Source: CAYJLW01 sp964370965 (GTDB lineage: Bacteria; Actinomycetota; Acidimicrobiia; UBA2766). From it: a DNA stretch of 23,060 nt. The notes beneath the pieces were generated by a model, which was given only the letters and a program-made list of their open reading frames with translations, had not been told where the DNA came from and did no database searches. The translations under genes were made by a program, and so were the position numbers. Positions 15,406 to 21,345 of this stretch are shown piece after piece. Numbering within the stretch: the first letter of the stretch is position 1; every line of letters begins with the position of its first letter. Location: the NCBI GenBank assembly GCA_964370965.1, contig CAYJLW010000066.1:1-23060 (forward strand). The letters run 5' to 3'.

Positions 15406-15804
15406 CTACCAGACTGTCTCGACCAGCTTCGTCTTCTGGATCCACCCGTCCCGGGTGACGAGCGGCAGGTCGAGGGCGCGTGCCGTCGCGAGGATGAACC
15501 GGTCCCACGGATCGCCGAGAGCTTCCCGCGGGATCGAGATCGCGGCGTCGGCGACGGCCACGTCGATCGGATGCAGATCTACCTTCGGTGACGCCACCAT
15601 CGCCGACCGAAGCCGAGCGAGATCGTCGATCGACACGCCCTTCGTCGTCTGCGTCACGTACCAGAGGTCGACCAGCGTCGCGACCGACACCACGATGCCA
15701 TCGGTGGTCTCGGCCTCGAACAGCGCAGCCGCGGCGCGCTCGGACAGGCGCGGCGATCCCTGGACGTACCAGACGATGGCGTGCGAGTCGGCGACGACCC
15801 TCAC
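15406..15804 (-). CDS. vapC: VapC-type PIN-domain ribonuclease toxin
   Basis: This is a 132-aa PIN protein from GTG 15804, which overlaps the antitoxin stop (GTGA). A longer frame to 15861 only overlaps vapB. The acidic active-site pattern is visible: Asp6 in VVADSHAIVWY, Asp46 in ATLVDLWYV (usually Glu), Asp98/Asp101 in GDPWDRFILATARAL and Asp119 in LPLVTRDGWI. PIN toxins cut tRNA or rRNA in a metal-dependent way when the antitoxin is degraded. The 4-bp overlap with vapB is typical of type II toxin-antitoxin operons. The Asp-for-Glu change at position 46 keeps the charge, so activity is plausible. The gene lies inside the tRNA-bounded island. Confidence 0.9.
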   Translation of the reverse strand: MRVVADSHAIVWYVQGSPRLSERAAAALFEAETTDGIVVSVATLVDLWYVTQTTKGVSIDDLARLRSAMVASPKVDLHPIDVAVADAAISIPREALGDPWDRFILATARALDLPLVTRDGWIQKTKLVETVW

Positions 15805-16046
15805 GAAGACTCGGCAAGATCCCGCCTCGCCAGCTCGCTCGCCCGCTCGAACGCGTCCCAATCGAGATCAGGCAGATCGGGCAACGAGCCGGCAAGGCCG
15901 GACGTTGCGACGGAAGGCTCGTCCGTCGCAACGACGCGCAGGTGAGCGCCGGGCCGTAGACCGAGGCTCGCGAGCTGGTCGGCGGGGATGCTCCCGTCGT
16001 CAGCCACGACGAGCTCCTTCTCACCGGTGGGATCGAGCGCGCTCAC
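15801..16046 (-). CDS. vapB: VapB-type antitoxin with SpoVT/AbrB-like DNA-binding domain
   Basis: This is an 81-aa protein from GTG 16046, ending in the vapC start. Residues about 9-40 (GEKELVVADDGSIPADQLAS and LRPGAHLRVV) have the swapped-hairpin AbrB pattern. The acidic C-terminal part (LPDLPDLDWDAFERASELAR) is the expected toxin-binding tail. Such antitoxins wrap the PIN toxin and repress their own promoter as a complex. An in-frame start at 16070 (VISSYHGP) is possible and has a GAGGAGG upstream, though spaced far. No clear operator palindrome was seen in front of it. Confidence 0.82.
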   Translation of the reverse strand: MSALDPTGEKELVVADDGSIPADQLASLGLRPGAHLRVVATDEPSVATSGLAGSLPDLPDLDWDAFERASELARRDLAESS

Positions 16047-16541
16047 GGGCCCATGGTACGACGAGATCACGGGAGCACAGAGCCCTCCTCTTGCTTCGGC
16101 GTGCACTGCCCTCACGATGCGCCGGAGAAATCCGCCATCCGAGGAGTCGCTTCCCGCTGGCTTGCCCTCGACAACGCACAGCCCACAACAGGGGCGGAAC
16201 TCCGCCAGTAGATTCCCCGTTCATGCCTCTGGACCCCCAGGCGACAGCACCAGCCATCGCGAAGCAACAGGCGTGTCAAGGGTCTCCACCAACACGACGA
16301 CACCCCCTCGATCGACTCCGTCGACCAGGAAGCACAGCCCGTCAGCTCATCGCGTGTCGCACATGTACCGGGACAGGTGTCGCACCTCTACGGGGCCCGC
16401 GCCGGGAACCAGGACCGGAAGCGTAGAAGTCCTGGTCAGGCCCATCATTCGTTGTCCAATGCGACCGTTCAGTGACCGCGGGCAACCGTCCTCGTGGGCA
16501 CGCGGTGGGCACGCGGGCACCCGTTCCGTAGGGTCACGCCG
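16047..16541. other. gene-free stretch between the two toxin-antitoxin modules
   Basis: About 495 bp without a convincing gene on either strand. It contains two direct TGTCGCAC repeats (16355-16385) and, at 16495-16512, an 18-bp motif that recurs beside tRNA-Ala. It reads like joined relics of mobile DNA. The composition is slightly less GC-rich than the flanking chromosome. Confidence 0.5.
16355..16385 (+). repeat. direct repeat TGTCGCAC x2, insertion-sequence-end-like
   Basis: TGTCGCAC occurs at 16355-16362 and 16378-16385, a 23-bp period, around ATGTACCGGGACAGG. Repeated GTCGCACATGT-type motifs remind me of transposase-binding ends of actinobacterial insertion sequences, but no transposase or matching opposite end is present. 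This is a memory-based resemblance. Confidence 0.3.
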
Positions 16542-17078
16542 CTACAGACCGTCGAGGTCGTCGGCGGTGTTCCACTGGCCGAGAAGCTTCACGTCGAGGA
16601 CCGCGCCAGCGAGCTTCTCGGGGAAGACCGCCAGGATCGTGTCGACTCCGGTCGCAGACGGTGCGCGGACGGCTTGGAAGGCGTGCTCGTGGGCGGCCTC
16701 GCCTATCTCCTGGGTGAACCGGTGATCCTCCCGAACGAGGTCGGGTGGCGCGATCCCGAGCGCGTCCAGGATCGCTGTGTCTGCGAGGTCGAGGACCTTG
16801 TCCAGGTCGGCGCTGATCTCGAACAGCTCGCGGGGCAGTAGCGCCTCGACGCCCAGTCCTTGTCTCTCGGCCTGGCGGCTCAGTTCCGCAACAACGCAGG
16901 GTCGTGTCAGGCAGAGGTAGAGCACCGGGAAGCTGTGCGGCGGGTTGAACCGTCCGCCGAGCCGGCGTGCGCCATCGCCGCTACGAGGATCGAATCCTTT
17001 CGCCTGGTTCCGATAGGCGACCGCTGAGAGGGCGGTTCCGGGCAGATGGCCGAGCGCCCGGGGGTCGAGCGACGGCAT
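16542..17078 (-). CDS. RES-domain toxin (NAD+-targeting) of a RES/Xre toxin-antitoxin pair
   Basis: This is a 178-aa protein from ATG 17078, one base after the antitoxin stop (TGACATG), so translation is coupled. RES signatures are present: AYRNQAKGFDP, GGRFNPPHSFPVLYLCLT with Arg43, AELSRQ with Glu65, and the Ser141 region (APSATGVDTILAVFPEKL). RES toxins of the MbcT/ParT/Res group remove cellular NAD+ by phosphorolysis or hydrolysis, or ADP-ribosylate a host target. The Arg, Glu and Ser expected in the active site all appear to be there. The partner gene directly upstream encodes the cognate DUF2384-type antitoxin. The protein is of normal length and looks intact. Confidence 0.88.
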   Translation of the reverse strand: MPSLDPRALGHLPGTALSAVAYRNQAKGFDPRSGDGARRLGGRFNPPHSFPVLYLCLTRPCVVAELSRQAERQGLGVEALLPRELFEISADLDKVLDLADTAILDALGIAPPDLVREDHRFTQEIGEAAHEHAFQAVRAPSATGVDTILAVFPEKLAGAVLDVKLLGQWNTADDLDGL

Positions 17079-17079
17079 G

Positions 17080-17415
17080 TCAGACGGTCACGCCCTCCGC
17101 GAGTGCCAGGAGGAGGTCGACCACTCGCTGGTACTGGCCGGTGGCGATGAGGTCGAGGGGCTTCTCGTAGCCGAGGTCGGGGTTCGGTGAGCGCATCCAG
17201 AACCGGGCTGCGTCATCGCGCATGACCCGCCGCGCGAGATCGACAACTGCGCGGAGCTCGAGCAGGCGCTCCTCCGCGTCCCGGCGAGGAGTCGCGGCCT
17301 CGGCCTTCCACCGGGCCACGCTCCGAGGATTGGTGTCGCTCACCCGCGCCAGGTCGACGGTGTCGACCACGTCGCCCTCGTAGAGGTGGTCCAGCAGAGA
17401 GGTGAGTGTGGTCAT
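17080..17415 (-). CDS. Xre/MbcA/ParS-type antitoxin with C-terminal toxin-binding domain (DUF2384)
   Basis: This is a 111-aa protein from ATG 17415, with a clear GAGGAG ribosome-binding site 4 nt upstream. The first half has a helix-turn-helix-like segment (about 18-45: VDLARVSDTNPRSVARWKAE). The second half (about 50-108) has RFWMRSPNPDLGYEKPLDLI and GQYQRVVDLLLALAEGV, the typical MbcA/ParS toxin-binding fold that plugs the RES active site. It would neutralise the RES toxin and repress the operon. A CGCGC-nACGTn-GCGCG imperfect palindrome lies 25-40 bp upstream and is a good operator candidate. A + strand gene starts on the other side of the same promoter region. Confidence 0.88.
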   Translation of the reverse strand: MTTLTSLLDHLYEGDVVDTVDLARVSDTNPRSVARWKAEAATPRRDAEERLLELRAVVDLARRVMRDDAARFWMRSPNPDLGYEKPLDLIATGQYQRVVDLLLALAEGVTV

Positions 17416-17439
17416 GGTCTCCTCGTCGCCCTAACATGG

Positions 17440-17469
17440 CGCGCTACGTCGCGCGTCTGTCATACTATA
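17440..17469. promoter_or_regulatory. probable autoregulatory operator and -10 element of the RES/Xre operon
   Basis: CGCGCTACGTCGCGCG (17440-17455) is a palindrome with one mismatched pair. On the minus strand TATAGTAT (17469-17462) is a good -10 element placed before it, so a bound antitoxin would block transcription. The AT-rich centre may also serve the + strand gene at 17499. No clear -35 was found. Confidence 0.5.
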
Positions 17470-17498
17470 CGTCGAGCGCTCGTAAGGAGTGCTACCCG

Positions 17499-17972
17499 GT
17501 GGGCCTCGACTTCGGACACGGTTTCATCCCACGCATCGGCGAGGAGAACTGCAAGGCGGTGGACCGCTGCGTCGGGTCGACGGACTTGTTCTCCTCCTCG
17601 CTCGAACTCCCCTGGGCGATCGTCGATGGCGCCTGGGCCGAGCGGAAGCCTGAACTGTTGGGCACGCTTCGGGAGCACGGCACGAAGCTGCTCGTCGACA
17701 CCCACGGCTGGCGCTTCCGGTACGACTCGGCTCTCGGCGTCGAGAAGCTGCGGGCAACAAGTTGGGTCCCGACCTCGCCGGTGTCGCCCGTGGACAGCAC
17801 ACTGGGCGCATCCTTCGTTCGGGCGAGCTTGCGGGCACAGGCCGAGCTCGACGCCGGCGCGTGCCTTCTGTCCGGCGGGCTCCCGACGACAGCAGACGAG
17901 AACCTGCGGCCTGCCTACGAGCAGATCGTTGAGCTCCGGTGTCCACGACGACATGTCAGAGACCGTCCGTGA
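17499..17972 (+). CDS. orphan 157-aa protein, probably C-terminally truncated
   Basis: I do not recognise this family. GTG 17499 is preferred as start because AAGGAG (17484-17489) lies 9 nt upstream; an upstream ATG at 17436 would run through the antitoxin operator. The protein begins GLDFGHGFIPRIGEENCKAV and continues with a globular-looking mix (LLVDTHGWRFRYDSALGVEKL, then AELDAGACLLSGGLP), without TM helices or signal peptide. The last residues (ELRCPRRHVRDRP) are basic and unlike the rest. Just beyond the stop is the motif at 17973-17990 and then tRNA-Ala. The simplest reading is the N-terminal part of a longer, possibly TIM-barrel-like protein cut off when the island end was rearranged. 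It is divergent from the RES/Xre operon. Confidence 0.55.
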   Translation: MGLDFGHGFIPRIGEENCKAVDRCVGSTDLFSSSLELPWAIVDGAWAERKPELLGTLREHGTKLLVDTHGWRFRYDSALGVEKLRATSWVPTSPVSPVDSTLGASFVRASLRAQAELDAGACLLSGGLPTTADENLRPAYEQIVELRCPRRHVRDRP

Positions 17973-17990
17973 TGGGCACGCAGTGGGCAC
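17973..17990 (+). repeat. 18-bp motif repeated at 16495-16512, possible integrase 3'-end relic
   Basis: TGGGCACGCAGTGGGCAC differs by one base from 16495-16512. Both read GHAVGT in one + strand frame, preceded by Asp or Arg. Here it lies 58 bp from the 3' end of tRNA-Ala, the place where the 3' end of an integrase gene usually sits in tRNA-integrated elements. That origin is a guess; no recombinase catalytic motifs remain. Confidence 0.35.
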
Positions 17991-18047
17991 ACCCAGCGAT
18001 CCGGCGAAGGTCACGGACGAACGGCAAGCTCGTGGCCAGGACTTTTG

Positions 18048-18123
18048 TGGTGGAGACGATGGGAATCGAACCCACGACCCCCTGCTTGCAAAGCAGGTGC
18101 TCTACCGACTGAGCTACGTCCCC
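18048..18123 (-). tRNA. alaT: tRNA-Ala (anticodon UGC), CCA encoded
   Basis: It folds as a complete tRNA on the minus strand: 7-bp acceptor stem GGGGACG/CGTCTCC with the alanine identity wobble G3-U70, D arm AGCTCAGTCGGTAGAGC, anticodon loop TTTGCAA (TGC), T loop TTCGATT, discriminator A and genomic CCA. In many actinobacteria tRNA-Ala lies right beside tRNA-Ile near gyrA; here they are 3.1 kb apart. Its 3' half is duplicated at 15123-15161, making it the likely integration target of the island. Confidence 0.97.
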
Positions 18124-18250
18124 GGGGTGCCCGCGACGATACCGCGGCGACGCCCGGCTCACAGAGGCAAGGTGTCGCCGGCCCCCCGTCGGGGAAGATC
18201 CCTCTCGCCCACCGAGAGGAGTCGGGCGACCGCGCAGCGAAGTACGTCGC

Positions 18251-18469
18251 ATGGTCCGTCGCAGCCTCACCACCGCAGCCCTGACTCTCGCCCTCGCCGC
18301 AGCCGGAGTCACGCCCGCCCTCGCCGCCGACTCCGGGAGCGCCACCACGCCGGAGGGGCCCGCCGCCACGGGCACGAGCTCCGTCTACTGCGTGCGTGTG
18401 AAGGCCCGGAGCCGGAGCCGGAGCGCCCGCCGCAAAGCCCGCTACGTCCTCCGCTGCCGCCGGCCCTGA
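18251..18469 (+). CDS. small secreted Arg-rich peptide with two cysteines
   Basis: This is a 72-aa product starting at ATG 18251. Residues 1-25 are a classic signal peptide (basic MVRR, hydrophobic TTAALTLALAAAGV, then PALA before ADSG). The mature part has a Thr/Gly/Ala linker, then a strongly cationic segment between Cys47 and Cys69: CVRVKARSRSRSARR and KARYVLRC. Twelve Arg/Lys occur in the last 28 residues, with no acidic residue. Two strand-like halves around a Ser-Arg turn would allow a disulfide-closed beta hairpin. The function is unknown; a cationic antimicrobial-like or envelope-binding peptide is one idea. It lies just outside tRNA-Ala and is convergent with the 50-aa ORF that follows. 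No strong ribosome-binding site is near the start. Confidence 0.55.
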   Translation: MVRRSLTTAALTLALAAAGVTPALAADSGSATTPEGPAATGTSSVYCVRVKARSRSRSARRKARYVLRCRRP

Positions 18470-18473
18470 TCGT

Positions 18474-18626
18474 TCAGGCGACGCGCCGCCACCCGTCGGC
18501 GGGCGGCGGGCTGCCTCCCCGGCCCCGTAGCCGGGCCAGGATCACGACGGCCGAGGCCACGAACGCCGTTGCGGCCGCGATGCCGGCTCCGATGCCGGAC
18601 CAGCGAAGAACCCTCCTGGTGCGCAT
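18474..18626 (-). CDS. putative 50-aa single-pass membrane peptide
   Basis: The ORF runs from ATG 18626 with AGGA 8 nt upstream (TAGGATCGCGGAATG) to TGA 18474. It encodes a basic start (MRTRRVLRWS), one hydrophobic helix of about 20 residues (IGAGIAAATAFVASAVVILA) and a polar Gly/Pro/Arg tail. It is convergent with the secreted peptide gene (4 bp between stops) and divergent from the aldehyde dehydrogenase gene. A ribosome-binding site and N-in topology support it, but at 50 codons in GC-rich DNA it could be chance. Confidence 0.4.
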   Translation of the reverse strand: MRTRRVLRWSGIGAGIAAATAFVASAVVILARLRGRGGSPPPADGWRRVA

Positions 18627-18648
18627 TCCGCGATCCTAGAGTCCCCCC

Positions 18649-20061
18649 ATGGCATTCATCTCAGGCGGCCCCCGCGCCGCCGCCTCCGGCGAAACGTTCC
18701 ACACCCACAACCCGGCGGACAACTCCGTCCTCGCCGCTGTCGCCCGCGACGGCGACGAGGAGGTCGATGCCGCCGTGGCCGCCGCCGCGGGCGCCTTCGA
18801 CGCTTGGCGCTCCACCACCGCCCGGGAGCGCGGGCGCCTTCTCCTGCGCCTCGCCACCCTCGTGCGCGACCACACCGACGAGGTCTCCGGAATCGAGTCC
18901 CGGAACGCCGGCAAGCCCATCTCCTCGGCACGGGGAGAGATCGGCCTCGTCGCGGACTGCTTCGAGTACTACGGGGGCGCCGCCACGAAGCTGGCCGGGA
19001 CCACGCCGCCCGTGGCCGCCGCCGGCCTCGCCGTCACCCTGCGGGAACCCATCGGGGTCGTCGCCGCCATCGTGCCGTGGAACTTCCCCCTGGTGCTCGC
19101 CTCCTGGAAGCTCGGCCCTGCCCTCGCCGCCGGCAACACCGTCGTGGCGAAACCCGCCAGCCTCACCCCGCTTTCCCTGCTGCGCCTCGCCGAGCTCGCC
19201 GTGGAGGCCGGCCTGCCCCCGGGGGTCCTCAACGTGGTCACCGGCCCCGGCACCACGGTGGGACGGACGCTCGCCTCTCACCCCGGGGTGGGAAAGGTGT
19301 CCTTCACCGGCGAGACGGCAACGGGCGCCGAGATCATGGCGCTGGCGGCGGCGGACATCAAGCGGGTCACGCTCGAGCTCGGCGGCAAGTCGCCCAACGT
19401 CGTCTTCGCCGACGCGGACCTCGAAGCGGCCGCCACCCAGTCCGTGTGGTCCGTCTTCGACAACGCCGGCCAGGACTGCTGCGCCCGCAGCCGCCTCCTC
19501 GTGCAGGAGGACGTCGCCGAGGAGGTCGTGGAGCGCTTCGTCGCCGCCGCGGAGGCCATCCGGGTCGGAGACCCCGCCGACGAGGCCACCGAGATGGGGC
19601 CCCTCATCAGCCCCGCGCAGCGCGACACGGTCTGGGACTACGTGCAGTCCGGCCTCGCCGACGGCGCCCGGGTTGCGTCCGGCGCCGAGCTCCGGGGCCC
19701 GGGCAACTACCTCACCCCCACGGTCCTCACGGGCGTCCGTCCCGACATGCGTGTCGCCCGGGAGGAGATCTTCGGCCCGGTCTGCACCGTCCTCACGTTC
19801 CGGACGGAAGAGGACGCCGTCGCCCTCGCCAACGACAGCGTGTTCGGTCTCTCCGCCTCGCTGTGGACCCGCGACGTGGGCAGGGCGATTCGTGTGGCCC
19901 GGGCGATGCGCACCGGCGTGATCTCCGTGAACTCGAACCAGAGCGTGCACATCGAGGCGCCCTTCGGCGGCTACAAACGCTCCGGCCTCGGGCGCGAACT
20001 CGGCATGGACGCCTTCGCCCACTACACCGAGACCAAGACGGTCTTCTTCTCCGAACGCTGA
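18649..20061 (+). CDS. aldehyde dehydrogenase family protein (betaine-/gamma-aminobutyraldehyde-type)
   Basis: This is a 470-aa protein from ATG 18649. ALDH motifs are in order: PWNFPL with Asn145, KPASLTPLS for NAD(P) binding, VSFTGETATG, general base Glu243 in TLELGGKSPNVVF, nucleophile Cys277 in NAGQDCCARSR, EEIFGPV, and the C-terminal PFGGYKRSGLGRE. It oxidises an aldehyde to its acid with NAD(P)+. The PFGGYKRSGLGRE ending and overall length are like betaine-aldehyde, aminobutyraldehyde and related dehydrogenases, but the substrate cannot be fixed. No ribosome-binding site is visible before the start. The LLM oxidoreductase gene follows 41 bp later on the same strand and is likely co-transcribed. 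Confidence 0.93.
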   Translation: MAFISGGPRAAASGETFHTHNPADNSVLAAVARDGDEEVDAAVAAAAGAFDAWRSTTARERGRLLLRLATLVRDHTDEVSGIESRNAGKPISSARGEIGLVADCFEYYGGAATKLAGTTPPVAAAGLAVTLREPIGVVAAIVPWNFPLVLASWKLGPALAAGNTVVAKPASLTPLSLLRLAELAVEAGLPPGVLNVVTGPGTTVGRTLASHPGVGKVSFTGETATGAEIMALAAADIKRVTLELGGKSPNVVFADADLEAAATQSVWSVFDNAGQDCCARSRLLVQEDVAEEVVERFVAAAEAIRVGDPADEATEMGPLISPAQRDTVWDYVQSGLADGARVASGAELRGPGNYLTPTVLTGVRPDMRVAREEIFGPVCTVLTFRTEEDAVALANDSVFGLSASLWTRDVGRAIRVARAMRTGVISVNSNQSVHIEAPFGGYKRSGLGRELGMDAFAHYTETKTVFFSER

Positions 20062-20102
20062 CGTCTCTCTGCCGGCCCCGGCCGTCCCCTACGATGACGC
20101 CC

Positions 20103-21014
20103 ATGCCTGTACCCGCCGTGGGGGTCTTCCCACCGTTCCTGGGCCCCGACATCGGGGCCACCGCCGCCTACCTTGACGCCGCCGCCGCTGCCGGCCTCGA
20201 TCACGTCTGCGCAGGCGACCACGTGACGTTCTTCGGCGGCATCGGCTTCGACGGCATGATCCGCGCCGCCGTCCTCGCCGCTCTCGAACCCCGTCTCGCC
20301 GTCCACCTCGCCGTCTACCTCCTCCCCCTGCGACACCCGGTGCCCGTCGCCCGCCAGGTCGCCGACCTCGCCCACCTGGCGCCCGGCCGCCTCGTGCTCG
20401 GCGTGGGCGTGGGGGGCGAGGATCGCCACGAGATCGAGAGTTGCGGCGTCGATCCCGCCACCCGGGGCCGGCGCATGGACGACTCCCTCGCCGTCCTCCG
20501 CGGGCTTCTGGCGGGCGAGGCCGTGACCCACCGCGGCGAGTTCTTCGATCTCGACGACGTCCTCATCCGGCCCTCGCCGCCGGCGGCAGTGCCCCTGGTG
20601 GTGGGTGGCCGCTCCGATGCCGCCGTGCGACGCGCCGGGCGCCTCGGCGACGGCTGGTTGGCTATCTGGGTGTCACCCCGCCGCTTCGCCGAAGCCGTGG
20701 AACGGGTGGCCGACGAAGCCGGCGCCGCCGGTCGCCCCGACGTGCCCGACCGTCACGCCCTGCAGGTGTGGTGCGGCTTCGGCGAGAGCCCTGGGGCCGC
20801 CCGCCCGCCGCTCGCCACGGCGATGCAGACCCTCTACGGCATTCCCTTCGAGCGCTTCGAGCGCTACTCGCCCGCGGGCACAGCGGAGGACGTGGCGGCC
20901 TTCCTGGCACCCTACGTCGATGCCGGGTGCCGCACCTTCCATCTCGTCCCCCAGGCCGCCGACCCCGAGGCCGCCCTCGCCGGCGCCGCCGAGGTGAAAC
21001 GCCTCCTGAGCTGA
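20103..21014 (+). CDS. LLM-class (luciferase-like, probably F420-dependent) oxidoreductase
   Basis: This is a 303-aa protein from ATG 20103; ATG 20094 would add three residues and is equally possible. It has the luciferase-like TIM-barrel pattern: GLDHVCAGDHVTFFGG, then LPLRHPVPVARQVADLAHLA, GRLVLGVGVGGEDRHEIESC with the expected GVG loop, RRMDDSLAVLRGLL, VPLVVGGRS and AVRRAGRLGDGWLA. In actinobacteria most proteins of this type use coenzyme F420, with a minority using FMN; that assignment is by family. The reaction is a hydride transfer to or from an unknown substrate. It is probably in one transcript with the aldehyde dehydrogenase. The stop codon TGA forms the first bases of the first unit of the downstream repeat array. 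Confidence 0.9.
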   Translation: MPVPAVGVFPPFLGPDIGATAAYLDAAAAAGLDHVCAGDHVTFFGGIGFDGMIRAAVLAALEPRLAVHLAVYLLPLRHPVPVARQVADLAHLAPGRLVLGVGVGGEDRHEIESCGVDPATRGRRMDDSLAVLRGLLAGEAVTHRGEFFDLDDVLIRPSPPAAVPLVVGGRSDAAVRRAGRLGDGWLAIWVSPRRFAEAVERVADEAGAAGRPDVPDRHALQVWCGFGESPGAARPPLATAMQTLYGIPFERFERYSPAGTAEDVAAFLAPYVDAGCRTFHLVPQAADPEAALAGAAEVKRLLS

Positions 21015-21199
21015 GGGCCCCCACGGGCACCCGGAGCAGCGCCAACCCCACCCCGACACGACGCCCGTGGGGTGAGGGCCCCCACGGACACCCGGAGCAG
21101 CACCAGCCCCACCGACCCACACCCACCCACCCCGACACGACGCCCGTGGGGTGAGGGCCCCCACGGGCACGCGGAGCAGCGCCAGTCTGCGGAGCAATG
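21012..21199 (+). repeat. hairpin repeat array (right copy of the dispersed family)
   Basis: TGAGGGCCCCCACGG starts at 21012, 21073 and 21152, each followed by a CAC(G/C)CGGAGCA core, so spacings are 61 and 79 bp. Units 2 and 3 can form a 10-bp hairpin GCCCGTGGGG / CCCCACGGGC with a 7-nt loop (perfect at 21142-21168, one mismatch at 21063-21089). The array ends with TGCGGAGCAATG (21189-21200), as does the array at 3525-3731. The first unit overlaps the stop codon of the LLM gene. Likely roles are transcription termination or mRNA-end protection. Confidence 0.85.
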
Positions 21200-21205
21200 T
21201 GACCG

Positions 21206-21279
21206 TGGGGCTAGCTGGAATCGAACCAGCGACCTCATCGTTATCAGCGATGCGCTCTAACCGACTGAGCTATAGCCCC
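21206..21279 (-). tRNA. ileT: tRNA-Ile (anticodon GAU)
   Basis: A complete cloverleaf on the minus strand: perfect 7-bp acceptor stem GGGGCTA/TAGCCCC, D arm AGCTCAGTCGGTTAGAGC, anticodon loop CTGATAA (GAT), T arm CTGGTTCGATTCCAG, discriminator A. CCA is not encoded (CGG follows). It lies 66 bp downstream of the DUF3566 gene, as in mycobacteria. Confidence 0.97.
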
Positions 21280-21310
21280 GGAAGCGCCGAACACGCTAGC
21301 ACAGTGATCG

Positions 21311-21344
21311 GGTCCCTCCGATGGGCGACGTGCCCGTCGGGACC
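21311..21344 (-). terminator. hairpin terminator after the DUF3566 gene
   Basis: Outer arms GGTCCC (21311-21316) and GGGACC (21339-21344), plus inner arms GATGGGC and GCCCGTC, form a bulged stem that starts 1 nt past the stop. It has no U-tract. It would separate DUF3566 from tRNA-Ile, although read-through is possible. Confidence 0.45.
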
Positions 21345-21345
21345 G

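Noticed and set aside
15988..16725. 245-codon + strand frame across the island spacer
   Set aside because: It overlaps vapB and the RES toxin in antisense and has no recognisable domain; Ser/Arg/Pro-rich composition fits a shadow.
15162..18047. An intact integrase or transposase gene in the island
   Set aside because: No recombinase catalytic motif or DDE pattern was found in any frame; only short possible relics remain.
17386..18639. 417-codon + strand frame through the orphan gene, tRNA-Ala and the small peptide gene
   Set aside because: It is an antisense reading of the tRNA (the familiar GNRTHDPLLAKQ translation artefact) and shares no domain with known proteins.
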